Assembly: GCA_914767715.1 (NCBI GenBank)
Contig: OU612069.1
Coordinates: forward strand, 5,520,001 to 5,580,000
Direction: 5' to 3'
Origin: Membranipora membranacea
Taxonomy: Eukaryota > Bryozoa > Gymnolaemata > Cheilostomatida > Membraniporidae
Length of the DNA: 60,000 nt
Shown: positions 9,885-22,622 of the stretch, in pieces
Layout of the letters: each line of letters opens with the position of its first letter
Numbering within the stretch: position 1 is the stretch's first letter
Program-made: the position numbers and the translations under genes
The notes under the pieces: model-generated
The model's input: the letters and a program-made list of their open reading frames with translations, nothing else
What the model was told of the DNA's origin: nothing
Databases searched by the model: none

Positions 9885-10830
9885 GATGGCAGGTTCACAT
9901 TCAAAAGCTTGAAGTCCCCCTGCTTAGGGAGCCTTATCTGAGTATAGGCTTCATGAAATATTAATATAATGAAAACAGAATTAACACGGAATCACTGGTT
10001 GCCAAGAAATTCACATATGAAGGTTTTTCATGCGAAAGTTTACAAGATCACTTTGCAGTGAAAGTAAGCCAACGACTAACTGAGTACTAAATTGTGAGTT
10101 CATTACTTGCCAACTGATACCAAGTGTCACTACAGCTGCTATTCTTACAAATTCAATTCAAATTTAACTCCAATTGATTTTTTTCAGGCATGACCTCATC
10201 TTGGCCGACAACTGTAATGTAAGTTTTTCTTTTTTGTCAGTTATCGCTTTTGTTGCGACAGCTCATGCCCGCCCAAATAATTGTTCATCGTTTTATTCGT
10301 ATGATAATTTTCTAATCAAGTTTTACCTAAAACACGCCTCCAAGACCCAGTGAATTTATAAATTTGTAAGACACCGTTGGAGGGGAGGGGGGGGGGGGGG
10401 CTTAAAGCGCCTCTGTAAAACCAAAAAAGCTTTATCTATTTAACCCAAGAGCTAACCTGAGCAACCCTGATTATCACAATAAACAACATTTTAAATGATT
10501 TAGATATGTTTATAATCTTAGCAAATTAATTATGGTGATCTATTAATAATATAAGTAAAATTAGTAATTGAAAGATCATGGAACTGAGGAAATTTTAAGT
10601 TTGATAGGCCAGATAATCATGAAAACAGCGTCATTTCGCTCTATTTTTCAGTAACAAAGTTTTCTTATTCACTGGTAATTGGCTACATTTAGTTATTTTT
10701 ACATGATAACACACCCTTGGCATCGTAAATTTTAACATACTATCACTTGATAGAGTTGAAAGTCTCAGATTATCACTATCAAAGAACTTGTCTTATTGAC
10801 TTACTGTACAGATTATTTGTATTTCAAATT
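9885..10830 (+). repeat. Repeat family B, partial copy B2
   Basis: It begins with the end of a unit ('aggatagtcaatgatggcagg', compare 7728) and goes on into the late-middle part ('ggcttcatgaaatattaa', compare 7180). It then passes the G-rich tract (10379-10400) and the 'acacacccttggcatcgtaa' block also seen at 16545 and 19440. The order implies an originally tandem arrangement with internal deletion. Not coding. Confidence 0.75.
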
Positions 10831-13489
10831 GGTACAGAGTTGATTTATTATTACATGAGGTGATGAGGACTAATTAATTTGCTAAATATAGTCTCATCAT
10901 ACTGCATTTTTGTTCTGGTCGATTTTCTTTCTAATTGATTCAATATCCGATAGTTATTTTGTATCAAGTTTGCCCTGTATACTTAAGATGGTTTGAAAAG
11001 GTTACTGTCCAGTAGATTTAGGATAGGCAAGATGTATTCCGTCCCATAGAAAGATAAGCAAAGTAGATATTTCATGTCAGCTTGGAAAAGCTCCATTGGG
11101 CTATGTACTGAAATGCCGATAAACTACAAACCCATCATTGAAAGTGCTGCTTTGCACCCTCAAGGATTATTACTTTCCCTATTTAGATCAGTCTTTGAGA
11201 AATGGCACCGGTGTTGTAATATTTCAGATAGTTTAAACGACACATAATATTATACCCTACCTAATTTCAATTTGGTAAAATCGTAATTCAAAGATGTATG
11301 CAGCATTACTTTGAAGAGTATTAAGAAACCACATCACTTGCTGGTGTCTTGCTGAACATTGTTCCGGTTTGTTGTTTATACATCTTCCAAAATACTATTT
11401 CCAAGGTGGTAGAGAGACATTGCGGCAGCAGAAAATCATATCCCATTACACTCATGATATTAGTTGAGAGGACAATCCAATGGTCTCATATTATTGTAAT
11501 GAGAAGTGTCACCATGATGATGAGAGACAGCACTGAACATTGTGACAGTTTTATGAAAAAACATTACCACAATGCATCTCATTTTGAACATTATCGGTGC
11601 CAACTAGGTGGTTGTCACAGCATCATAAAACAGACTTCATGAGATGATAATAAAATAATGCTGTAGTGATGGAAGAACTGTGATGCTATAACATTGTTAA
11701 AATTGAATACTTTTTGATAGCATGATCATAACATCCTTAAAGAGCTAATTATAAGCTGTTTTCTGGTATTCTACAGTGATGTATCACAACTCTGGAAATT
11801 GGTATTGCATATCTTTTTCAGCATATGAAAAACACTCTCAATCATCAAAATCAAAAATATAGTCTGCTGTGGCTGGCCGGTGGCTTTATTTTTGTGTGCC
11901 TAATGCTGTTTGCTGACAAAACACTAGGGTCTAGAAGTTTTGAAATATTACAACACAACGCAGTGGAATTGCTGTGTATGCCACTGAGCGATGTAAGATG
12001 GTTGAGATACAATGCTTGGATGCTGCTTGAATTTGCTACTCTGCGACAGGGATTTGCGAGATCTAGTTTCCTTTATCAGTGCAAATAGTGTTACTTGATG
12101 TGTAAACTTGCTGTAAGGTTATGGTCTGGGCAAGATGCTGAAACTTGGTGGCCTGAAGTTAGAAGAGGCAAGCTCATAAGACTTGACTAGTTATCTTATA
12201 GGTATTAAAAAAATTTAGAGTGTATTGTGATCAGATTAACCCCCTGTACTGAAATGACTCAGGTAAAACAATGAATAAATCTGCCAGACCATGTTTTACA
12301 ATCCCAATATTTCTCTGTCATGTGGAGGTTTCTAAAATCACTGGTTCTTCTATCATACCTAGGTACTCTTTATATTCTGCTTTCACAATTAAATATGGGT
12401 TCCATTTTCATATTACTAAAAAAATCTAAGTCGGCATTCGATACTCATAATCTGATATTGTTTTAAGTGATGTCATGTTAGAAGACAAGACTACAGGTTC
12501 ACATCAAATCTTCAGTGTGATATTAATATTGTATCACTGTATTGTGCTGAGTGTGAGGCCTCTATACAATTCAATGCTTTTCATTGTTTCAACCTTTGGT
12601 AAACAAAAGAATCCTTTATATGCTGTACCTGATTCTTTTCAATAGAGGATAAATGTAGCATGTCTGCTTGAATCCAAAGTTTATATGAGAAAACTAAGAA
12701 TAAATTTTAAGAAATGCTGCATTAAATGAAGGGATAATATGATAGAGTGACCCTGAATGATTCATCTATTGGTAACGTCACAACGAGGTCACACAAAAAC
12801 TTTGACGCTTCTAGCATTTGTAGAAGTGCATTTTAATTGATTCATCTGGTTAATAAAAGATAATTTTTTTGCCAACATTCCATCATGTTTAATGAAATTC
12901 ATCATTTTTCAAATTCATTTCGTTAATTGAACAGTGATTAAACCACCAAGTCTGGACAATAACTGTCAATCATTTTGTGATGGTTTCTGCAACAAATTTA
13001 AAAATTGTAGAGGGAGATAAAGAGGATACCATATAAGTCACTGAGAAGCAGAAATAACATCAAGTTGTTAACAAGATGCTACTGTTTGTAAAGTAATTTT
13101 GAAACCCGAAATCGGATCGATTTGATTGAGTTATTTATTGACATGAAACCTGAATTGTTGACAGTAAGTAAATGATAATATAATTGCTTACTACACCTTC
13201 CAACGACGTTGCATTGCCCACAATTGAGTGCCTCACTTCAACTATATGTAGTGTCCTGTCTAGGTTTATAATTAAGTCTATTGGTGCAATTGATTATGTT
13301 ACAAAAAATAATATAAATTTGTTATCATATTTCAATTAAGGCGAAATAATCTAGTATTTACACTAAAATATACAGCCTATATCTTCTTCATCAAAGTGGT
13401 CACAGCTTTAGAGTGTCACGATACACAAATTAGTAATATTTTCTTCTAAACTTATCCGTGATAATTTATAATAATTTGGTTGGGGGACA
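10831..13489. other. Long intronic stretch without a recognisable gene
   Basis: It holds two unassigned open frames, 11349-11642 (97 codons) and 11825-12088 (87 codons, with a hydrophobic stretch LLWLAGGFIFVCLMLF). Neither matches a family I know. Bases 11715-11790 recur at 836-910, and 11795-11925 recur at 20690-20815 with many changes that break the 87-codon frame. The second frame is therefore best read as part of a repeat. The remainder is AT-rich with nothing identifiable. Confidence 0.5.
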
Positions 13490-16449
13490 AAAAGCCATGC
13501 TGCTAGATATTTTGTTATCACTCTCAAATACAAACTTTCTGCAAACAAGTGTAGGTGTACTCTTAATCTTTACCAGTAGGGGATGATCTAATGAAGTCAT
13601 TTGCAGAACAGTCAAGTAGGCCTTTTGAGATTTTCAATCTCGGAATATTTTTCCACGACGTAATTGTTATCATTATAATAACCTAACTATGGATTTAATT
13701 ACTTCTTTTTATAAGAATAATACGGAATCTTCAAGTGGGAGATGTCGGATGGAAGTCAACAAAAGTACTTTGGTATAGAAAAACATATTATTGTGATATG
13801 GTTATTAGAATATTTTGAGCAACAGTAGGGCTTTTGGTTAGAAGATGTGTCTTTGCCCATGTAAGCCTGCATTACAAGATTAAAATCCTTTTTTTTTCAG
13901 CACAATTGAAGCAATTGAATTTATAAGAAGATAATTCCTAATTTAGCGATATGTTGGTGTAGACTTGTGAAACAGATAGTGGTGTGAACTTGATCAGTGC
14001 TGCCAAAAAAAATGAATTTATAATGGCATATATGTTATATATGTAGCAAATTGAGTCGTTCTCAGTAGCGAGCCTGTCTGCCAGCATGTCTGACAATCAA
14101 CAAAACCAATAAATTGGTAACAACTGTGAAAATTATTACACAGGGTAAATTAGTCCAAAGATTGAATATTCCACTCAATTTCCTCATTGCTCATTTAAAA
14201 TAGCCCTAAGAGTGGATAACAAATGCTTAAACATCCTTAATCTAATTTGACTTAAAACTGTAACAAGGCAAAGGCATATCAATTCTATCATCAAGCGGTA
14301 CCGTAATTTATACCTAGATCAGTATTCAAATGTATGTAAGTGATGATGTAATAATTGTTTGAAATAAGGTTGTATCCCTAACCATGTGGATTCATATTTC
14401 TTGGGTGGCTCTGTTTACTGTAATGTTGTTAGTGTGCACACCTAATTCAACCTATTGACGGCGAGAATTTGGATATTATTCAAATTGTGTAGCTTGCTGT
14501 ATGGTCATTACCTTTGTGTGTGATACTACCATGGTTATGATGATTGTGTTAACATTTTGGTTTCTTATTTGTACATATTTTTTAATTACGTGTTCTGCAG
14601 CTAGCTGCCTACCAAATCTGTTTCTCAGTTTGTACCTAACTTTGAGAAGCCTAGGTGATGCTGTGAGATATAGAGTTGTTTCTTCTAAAATTTTCATTCA
14701 AGTAAGTTTTAGCAGAGAGCAAGTGTCATTATTAATGACTTCTAAAATTTTTTTGACGCTTTTATTACGATCTCTCAAGCAAAGTTTTACTTGCTTTACT
14801 CTTTCACTTCAGCTTTTGAGCAGGAAATCTGAGAGTAGCCACATCTTTGCGTCTTGATCTTGAATAGCCTTCACAGCAAAAGAAGTTCCTTATTCATAAT
14901 AAATAAGCTATAATCAATAAATTGGCTTGGCCATAAACAGAAGTCAAATTTATCCCTGTTGTCAGGGGAACACCACGGCCACTGGGATTTAATAATAAAT
15001 TGAAAAGCAATCAAGCTATTACAGAATAGGTGCTCAATTAGTCTGTGTCCCTATCTCTTACAACTCAGATGTTTTTGTCCAGTGACCAGTAATCTATTAT
15101 AAGTGACACCGAACAATACTTAATAACTCTGTCAAGGTATGTAGGCCTATTACGATACAATACAATTCATTCTGTATATGTGTGGTACCCCGTCATTACA
15201 AAGTGCAATGAAGTGGAAATGTTATGTTAATCAGCTGACATGTCAACTCTTTGTTGTTTGATCTCGACCAAATTTGTATGCAGAACATGCTTGTCACTGA
15301 GGATATTACTCTGAATAATATCAGAAAATATGACTGTGTATACAGAAGCTTACTGTATTAGCCGAAGGATTACTGAAAATAAGCGAAGGCTGTCAACAAA
15401 CCGGCTCTCAAAAATTATTGATCCTACTAATCTGTGACTTTCTCTTGTTCAAAGACTACAGCTCGATAGTTGTATCATCACGAGATGCAGCGGTGTTTCA
15501 TAGATCAATAAATCATTGAAATACAGGCAGCTGAACAGAGTGCTATATTGTGGATTTAAGGTGGATTGTATGATAAGAAGTTTATCCCGGCGCCTTACGA
15601 AATTATGCTCATTTTCTACCTCAACTGGTATTTTTCCATTAATCCTAATTAAAAGTTGTTTCATTTGGCTTCGCGACATATTAAGAGAATGAAAACAGAT
15701 TTAAGATGGAATCACTGTGTGCCAAGAAATTCACATGTGAAGTTCATTCATGCACACGTTTACACAATCACTTTGCAGTGAACGTACGCCAAAGACTAAC
15801 TGAGTACAAAATTGTGAGTTTGCTACATGCAACAGGGCCGACTGGTACCAAGTTGCACTACAGCTGTTATCTCTACAAACTCAATAAAAATTTAACTCAA
15901 CGTGATTTTGTTTCAGGCATGACCTCATATTGGCCGACAACTGTATTGTAAAATGAAAAGTTATTCTTCTCTGTCAGTTATCAGCTCATGCCCGCCAATT
16001 TAATTGTTGATTGTTTTATACCTTTGATAATTTGACAATCAAGTTAATTTATCAATTTGTAGGGTCTTACATTGTTATCTAGGCTTTGGGGAAGGGGCTC
16101 TGTCCTGAACCCCATTGGAGAGGAGGGGGGCTTACAGCGCCTCTCTCAAACAAAGGAGCTTTATCTCAAACCAAGGAGCTTTATCTCTCAAACCCAAGAG
16201 TTTATTTGGTGTGACGCTGCGCTGCACAGGATAGTAAACTATGACAGGATCACATCTGAAAGTTGGAAATCCCCCCTGATTGGGAAGCCCTAACCTGAGC
16301 AACCCTGATTATCACAATAAACAACATTTAAATGAATTAGGGAGATATGTTTACAATCTTAGCAATCTTAGAAGTTGTGCCCATTTCGTATTTTCTCAAC
16401 AATTAGTCATTGATAGATCATTGAACTGAGGAAATTCTAAGTTGGGTTC
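13490..16449 (+). repeat. Repeat family B, full copy B3
   Basis: A near-complete unit in the same orientation as B1, directly followed by B4. It carries all the marker blocks listed for B1, including the LINE scrap (about 14140-14310), the 'gaacaccacggccactggga' block (near 14970) and the G-rich tract (about 16109-16130). Compared with B1 it has extra sequence near 14560-14650 ('tttcttatttgtacatattt' onward) that is also present in B4, so B1 lost it. No transposase domain is visible, and its mode of spread is unknown. Confidence 0.85.
15706..15951 (+). pseudogene. 81-codon open frame inside repeat B3, decayed in sister copies
   Basis: It begins MESLCAKKFTCEVHSC and ends TSYWPTTVL. The same translation can be followed in B1 (from 7218, MESLVAKKFTCEV, stopped after about 35 codons), B2 (about 9990) and B4 (about 18699), where stops or shifts occur. 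It may be a trace of an ancient protein of this repeat or a chance frame. No domain is recognised. Confidence 0.3.
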
Positions 16450-19330
16450 CTTGTAGAAAAGGATGTCAAATAACTCTATTTTGGTGTACAAGCTCTCGTA
16501 TTTGATAGTAATATGCTACATTTTTATTATTACTAAGGGATAATACACCCTTTGCATCGTACTTTTCAACTTAATATAACTAGATGGTATTGAAAATCTC
16601 AGATTATCTTAATCTTCACCTGAAAGGGATGACGTAATTAATTTGGCACATCAAGCAAAATCAAGCTGGCTTACATTGCCATACAGAGCAGCACCAACTT
16701 TTCTTGCACCAACAAACAACGGCAAAAGGCTAATATCATCCTGAAACTCTATTGGTTTGATGACTGCTGGCCAAGTCATACCTAGGGGTATATCGCTATG
16801 TAGGCCTATTGAGATTTTTAATCAAAAAATATTTCTTGCCAAAGAAATTTGTTATTATTTAAATTACCAAATTATATATTTACTTAGTTGTTTTTATAAA
16901 TACAGAATTTTCAAGTGGGAGATGTGGAGTGGAGGTCAACACAAATATTTTCCTGAATTGATATTGAAAACAGTATTATTGTGCTATGGTTATTAGAGTA
17001 ATGTACGGCTTTCGGTTAGAAAATGTGTCGTTCCCTTATTTAAGCCTGCATGACAAGAATATTAATACAATTCTCAACAGCATTATTAGATTGATGGAAC
17101 ACAATTCCTATTTCAGCAACATGTGGGTGTAGACTTGTGATACAGATAGTGGTGTAAACTTAATATGTGCTGCCCAAAATTATATTCATATCTATTATTA
17201 TTTTTGTTTATCGTGATATTCGTTGATTTTTTAAGCCAATTGTTATATATTAAATGCAATTATTTTCAGTTACATAGATTATGAGCCTGCCTGCCAGCAT
17301 GTCCGGCAATCAACAAACCTAATCAGGTGGTAACAACTGTGACAATATTGGATTCATAGTGGATTCATAATTCTTAGGTGGACCTGTGGCCGTTATTGAG
17401 ATTACTGTAATATTGGAAGTCTGGAAACCTAATTCAGCCAGTTGAGGGCGAGAATTTTGCTTTTGTTCAAATTGTGTAGCTTGCTGTATGGTCATAACCT
17501 TTATGTGTTATGCTACCATGGTTATGATAATTGTGTATACATTTTCGTTTCTTATTAGGATATATTTTCTTATTTACGTGTTCAGCAGCTAGCTGTGTAC
17601 CAAATCTGGTTCTCGGTTAGCACCTAACTTTGAGAAGCCTAGGTGATGACTGTGAGATATAGAGTTGTTTCTTTTAAAATCTTTCATTCAAGTAAGTGGT
17701 AGCAGAGAGCAAGTGCCGTTATAAATGACATTAATTTTTGTGATGTTTTCATTACGTTCCCTAAGCAAAGTTTTACTTGTTTTACTTTCTCACTTGAGCT
17801 TTTGAGCAGGAAATCTGAGAGTAGCCACATCTTTGCGTCTTGATCTTGAATATCTTTCACAGAACAAGAAGTTCCTAATTCATAATAAATAAGCTATAAT
17901 CAATAAATTTGCTTGCGCCATAAACAGAAGTCAAATTTATCCCTGTTGTTAGGGGAACACCACGGCCACTGGGATTTAATAAAACATTGAAAATCAATAA
18001 ATCTATTACAGAATAGGTGCTCAATTAGTCTGTGTCCCAATCTCTTACAACTCAGATGTTTCTGTTCAGTGACCAGCAATGCAAACAAACAATAATTAAT
18101 AACTCTGTCACGGTGTGTAGGCTTATTACGATACAATACAATTCATTTAATATATATGTGGTACCCAGTCATTACGAAGTGCAGTGAAGTGAACAAGTTA
18201 TGTTTGTCATCTAATATGTCAGCTCTTTGTTGTTTGATCTCAACCAAAGTTTTTACGCAGAACATGCTTGGCACTGAGAGTTTTACTCTGAATAATAAAA
18301 GAATATATGACTGTGCATACAAAAGCTTACAGTATCAGCCGAATGATTACTGAAAATAAGCGAAGGCTCTCAAAAATGATTGATTCTACTAATCTGTGAC
18401 TTTCACTTGTACAGAGACAGCTAGAGCTTGATAGTTGTATCATCACAAAATGCAGGGGTGTTTCTTAGATCAATTAACCATTGACATACAGGCAGCTGAA
18501 TAGAGTGCTATATTGTGGATTTAAGGTTGATTGTATGATGAGATAGATCTTGACGATGAACTTCCTGGGAAATTTATCCCCCTTGTTTGACAAAATTGTG
18601 CCCATTTTCTACCTCAACAGGTATTTTTCAATAAATTCTTATTCATAAATGTCTTACCAGGCTTCGTGAAATATTAAGAGAATGAAAACAGAATATACCT
18701 GGAATCACTGGTTGCCAAGAGATTCACATGTGAAGTTAGTTCATGCGAAAGTTTACGAGATCACTTTGCAGTGAAAGTAAGTCAATGACTAACTGAGTAC
18801 TGAATGGTGAGTTTGTTACATGCAACAGGGCCAACTGATACCAAGTGTCACTACAGCTGCTATCCCTACAAATTCAAGACAAACTTAACTCGACTTGATC
18901 TTTTTGCAGGCATGACCTCATCTTGGCCGACAACTGTAATGTAAAATGATAAGTTATTCTATTTTTTCAGTTATTGCTTTTGTTGTGACAGCTCATGCCC
19001 GCCCAATTAATTATTGATTGTCGTATTCGTTTGATAATTTTCTAATCAAGTTTTACCTAAAACACGCCTCCAAGACCCGGTTTATTTATTAATTTGTAAG
19101 GCCCGTTGGAGGGGAGGGGGTGGCTTACAGCGCCTCTGTCAAATCAAAAAAGCTTTATCTCTTTAACCCTAGAGTTTATTTGGTGTTCCACTGGATCACA
19201 TCTGAAAGCGAGAAATCCCCCCTGATTAGGAAGCCCTAACCTGAGCATATGTTTATTATCTTTGCAATCTTAGAAGTTGTGCCCATTTCATATTTTCCTA
19301 AAAATTAGTAATTGATAGATCATTGAACTG
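16450..19330 (+). repeat. Repeat family B, full copy B4
   Basis: It follows B3 head to tail. Its first 600 bases ('tagaaaaggatgtcaaataac', 'taatacacccttt', 'catacagagcagcaccaac') are also found in B5 at 19340-19990 and in part in B2. From 16880 on it tracks B1 and B3. It lacks the LINE scrap present in those copies (around 17200-17340), so it is a different subtype. The G-rich tract is at 19107-19123. An open frame at 18156-18353 is a counterpart of 6667-6858 and is not called as a gene. Confidence 0.83.
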
Positions 19331-19984
19331 AGGAAGTTCGAGTTCCTTGTAGAAAAGCATGTCAAATTACTCTATTTAAGTAAACAAGTTTTCGTATTTT
19401 ATAGTATTCGGCTACATTTTAGTTATTGCTACGGGATAATACACCCTGAGCATCGTACTTTTTAATCTAATATACCTTGATGGTATTGGAAATCTCATAG
19501 TATCTTAATCTTTACCAGAAAGGGATGACGTAATTGAGTCATTTGCCCAATAATCAAGTTATTGATTTTCCGAAACTGGTTTGGCAGATCGGACAAAATT
19601 TATCAAGCTTGCCTACGTTGCCATACAGAGCAGCATCAACTATTCCTGTACTATTTATCAAGGGTCAATGGTTGTGAACATCATCCTGAAACTCTTCTGA
19701 TTTGATGACTGCTGGCCTGATTCATACCTGGGCTATCTAGGCCTATTGAGATTTTCAATCCAAGGATATTTCTTGCCAAAGTAATCGTTATCATTATAGT
19801 TACCGTATTGTGGATTTACTTGGTTGTTATTATTAATACAGAATTTTCAAGTGGGAGATGTGGAGTGGAAGTCAACACAAATTCATGAATTGATATCGGA
19901 AATAATATTATTGTGTTATGGTTGATAGAGTACTGTACGGCTTTCGGTTAGAAAATGTGTCGTTCCTTATTTATTATGACTGGT
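19331..19984 (+). repeat. Repeat family B, truncated copy B5
   Basis: Matches the start of B4: 'tagaaaagcatgtcaaattac', 'gggataatacaccctgagcatcgtac', 'gccatacagagcagcatcaac' and 'agtgggagatgtggagtgg'. It ends at about 19984, where a LINE fragment begins, so it was cut by insertion or recombination. Confidence 0.78.
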
Positions 19985-20640
19985 ATTATTGTAATAAATT
20001 GATACCCAATGCATAAAATAGAGATGTTATAACCGTTTCCAATTTCAATAGCACAAATTGTCCCAAATCGAATTTTTAGGGCAAGTCATTCAAGCAGTCA
20101 GACAAATTATAACATTTAGGACTAATTTTAGATAAAAATATGAATTTTAACACCCATATCAACAAGGTTAAACGAAAACTATACCAAATCAAAGCATATT
20201 TTGAGAGACATTGTGAGGTTCTGAATAAAACCTTAGTTGCAGTCTGATAGACACAGTTAAACAGACCAAACATTGAATATTTTGCTTCAATACTTCATTG
20301 CTCTAATGAATATTATTGAAAGAGAGTTGATAACCGATGTTTAGAAATCATAAATCTACATTGCCCAAAAGTTGAGATAAGGCAAAAGAAATCACCAAGG
20401 GATATTATGATGTATTCTTTTGACATTTTTTCAACTGAAAAACAGATCGGTCTCAATTATTGATGCCAGTTTTATGACTGTAAACTTAGAAAGACATATA
20501 TTAGGACTTGGTAAGAGTGAGGGTGTGATGCAGGTTCTCCCTTATGAATTTTGGTGCTGGTATCAGGATTATATTTTACATCATCAGAAGATATCCATAG
20601 TGTGGTCATGTTGGTTGTCTAAATGCCAATAATATTGATA
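19985..20640 (+). mobile_element. LINE reverse transcriptase C-terminal and 3' fragment, copy 2
   Basis: Parallel to 33300-33880. It shows the DWY-C-NKLI block, then 'gggcaagtcattcaagcagtcagacaaatt' shared almost exactly with 33400-33430, then the L-G-L-I-L-D-K-N-M-N block, and later 'cttggtaagagtgagggtgtgatgc', matching 33825-33850. Multiple stops break it. It lies at the junction with B5. Confidence 0.75.
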
Positions 20641-20654
20641 AGACTAAGGGAGGA

Positions 20655-20815
20655 AGTAATTAAATTAAAAATGATTAACTGTCGCCAAGGAACTCTGGAA
20701 ATTGATAATGCATATTTTATACAGCATATTAACAAAACTCTGGATCATCAAATATCTGCTCTGGCTGGCTAGTGGCTTCAATTTTGGGTGCCTTTGTTGT
20801 TTGGTACATAGCTTT
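20655..20815 (+). repeat. Small dispersed repeat paired with 11795-11925
   Basis: Shared words are 'aactctggaaattg', 'cagcatat', 'aaaactct', 'atcatcaaa', 'ctggctgg' and 'gtgcct'. The two copies are diverged, and neither is coding with confidence. Confidence 0.5.
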
Positions 20816-21185
20816 TTGTGAGTGTTTGCTGTATTCACCTGTGGTTTGATAAAGGGATTGTCAAATTATCTAAGATACTCAGAATAACCTAAAAATGAAT
20901 TGTGAGGAGGGGGCAGAATCAGAAAAATATCATCTTTAAAATCAATCGGAATGAAAATTGCCATTGCAAATATCGATTATCTTGAATGGAATATTATATT
21001 GGCATCAGTTCATACTCAAATGTTTCATTCATGTATTTGGATTCATACATTTGTTGCATTGTTACCAAACCAATTCTAGATTAATCTGGAGTCTTAGAGT
21101 CAACTCAATTGAACTGAGAGGGGGATCTGTATAATTGAAAACTTTCAACCATATCAAAATCAGCTGAAAATAGTCAAAATCAAAG
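20816..21185. other. Sequence upstream of the piggyBac remnant
   Basis: No gene and no repeat match recognised. I looked here for a left terminal repeat complementary to the 24685-24705 end and did not find one. Confidence 0.4.
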
Positions 21186-21291
21186 ATGGCAGCCCCCAGG
21201 CCAAGAAGCAGAATCTCAGTAGATGATGATTTTGATGAGATTATGAATGACAGTGACAGTGAAGTAGATTCTTCTGGATCAGATGATGAAG
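21186..21291 (+). pseudogene. piggyBac transposase remnant, acidic exon 1
   Basis: It starts at ATG 21186 with MAAPRPRSRISVDDDFDEIM, then NDSDSEVDSSGSDDE, and meets a good donor GTGAGT at 21292. Acidic Asp/Ser/Glu-rich N-terminal regions are typical of piggyBac-family transposases and help no catalytic step directly. The exon ends in phase 1. The next candidate exon appears to need phase 2, so either a base was lost or my boundary is off. Confidence 0.6.
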
Positions 21292-21660
21292 GTGAGTTGT
21301 TACTCATTTCATTTTGGAAGTTTTTATCAAACTAGCACTCTTTACAGCCAAGATACAGCCTGTGAAGAGGGTGTCTCAAAAACCAGATTTATTTTGCTGA
21401 TTTATTGGTGTCAATGTAAACAACACTCACAGCCCTCACCTCCTACCTCAGTGAAAACCTAAATATACTACACCCATGCTAAACTGTCAGACCATCATTC
21501 TGGTGTATTGTAACTGACGATGAGTAGCTTTTTTCTGTACATTAGATCTCTTAGAAAATGATGGGATCCCAAGATCTGATGATGCATTGAGTCAGTTGAC
21601 TAGGCTTACTACGACTTGTCTCTAAATGCATTCATTTGTATATTATTTTGTTTTACACAG

Positions 21661-21827
21661 TGATCCAAATTACATAGATGCTACTGGTGACTCAGATAAT
21701 GAAAGTAGAGTGGGAGATGGCCCAGGGAGTGATGCTGGAGAAGGTAGTGATGGTGCAGGTAGTGAACCAGGTCACATTGGCAGAGATATGATTGATCAAC
21801 AACTATCATCTGATGAGGAGGAACCAG
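21661..21827 (+). pseudogene. piggyBac transposase remnant, acidic exon 2
   Basis: It follows the acceptor TTTTACACAG (ending 21660) and runs to a donor GTATGT at 21828. It reads DPNYIDATGDSDNES, then a Gly/Ser/Asp-rich run, then DMIDQQLSSDEEEP. The composition continues that of exon 1. It ends in phase 1. Confidence 0.6.
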
Positions 21828-22109
21828 GTATGTTCACCGTGCTAATTATGTCCAATGCAATATCATACTACAATGTGATATAGATATATACATATATTTA
21901 TGATATATATATATACTCCATTACGGTTGTGGCGTTTATTTTATAAAAAGCCTTCTATCGCTAGACTTACATGCGTCAGATGGAGTTGTTTATTGAAACA
22001 TGCGAGCCATTGAGACATGAATGTTTATATGAACACTGGTGCAAGGGTTACATGTTATAGCCTCACTTCATGCATAGGCCTATAATATGAACTATTTTTG
22101 CTTGAATAG

Positions 22110-22308
22110 AACCCTGCTGGTAGGGGACGTGGTGGTAGGGGACGTGGTGGTAGAGGAGGTGTTGGTAGAGGAGGTGGTGGTAGATGACGTGGTGGTCGAG
22201 TTGGTTGTGGTGCTGCTGGTAGAGGTGCTGGTGTTAGAGGTGCTTATGGTCGTGTACGGGGTGGGAGAGGACGTGGTCCTGGTGTGAGACGGAATAGACC
22301 TGATGGAG
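22110..22308 (+). pseudogene. piggyBac transposase remnant, Arg/Gly-rich exon 3
   Basis: After the acceptor TTGAATAG it reads NPAGRGRGGRGRGGRGGVGR in one frame, then an in-frame TGA, then further RGG and RGR steps to RRNRPDG. The donor is GTATGA at 22309. RGG repeats bind nucleic acid in many proteins. The stop arises from one changed base in a GGTAGA-type repeat. A second frame is fully open but gives an almost pure Val/Glu/Asp/Leu string, which I take as a by-product of the repeat. The phase at its end (1) fits exon 4 exactly. Confidence 0.55.
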
Positions 22309-22513
22309 GTATGATGTCGACAATTACGTTTTTGGCTTTTTATCTTTTCACCTACGAATGCAACTGCTCATCACACTGAGCAGAAAAAACTTTGTACCTC
22401 TGAATATAGAACATGTGTTCATAAGTTTATGTCTATTTATCGATCTCTATGCGGTTTCTTACCTTCACGTTTATATACATGGAGAAAAGATACCACAGTG
22501 ACGCCATGCGGAG

Positions 22514-22553
22514 AGCACTTACCTTCATGTTTATATATATGAAGATAAGTGCT
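22514..22553. repeat. Hairpin in the intron before exon 4 of the piggyBac remnant
   Basis: The left arm 'agcacttaccttcat' and right arm 'atgaagataagtgct' pair over 15 bases with one mismatch, around 'gtttatatat'. The left-arm words also appear about 60 bases earlier, so it is a short tandem repeat that can fold. No function is assigned. Confidence 0.5.
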
Positions 22554-22622
22554 TTTTGCATGGTGACACATGATATGTAGTTATGTTATAAATCAAAACA
22601 GATAATTGTTTTGTTTTTCTAG

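Noticed and set aside
11825-12088. 87-codon frame with a hydrophobic stretch as a membrane protein gene
   Set aside because: Its first 100 bases are part of a dispersed repeat that is broken at 20690-20815, and no splice partners or homologue were recognised.
14501-14857. 118-codon hydrophobic frame in repeat B3 as a membrane protein
   Set aside because: The same region in B1 and B4 has stops and deletions, and the composition follows from T-rich repeat sequence.
22087-22287. 66-codon Val-rich open frame over the RGG exon
   Set aside because: It is the shifted frame of a GGT-GGT-AGA type repeat. The RGG frame has the fitting splice phase into the piggyBac core.
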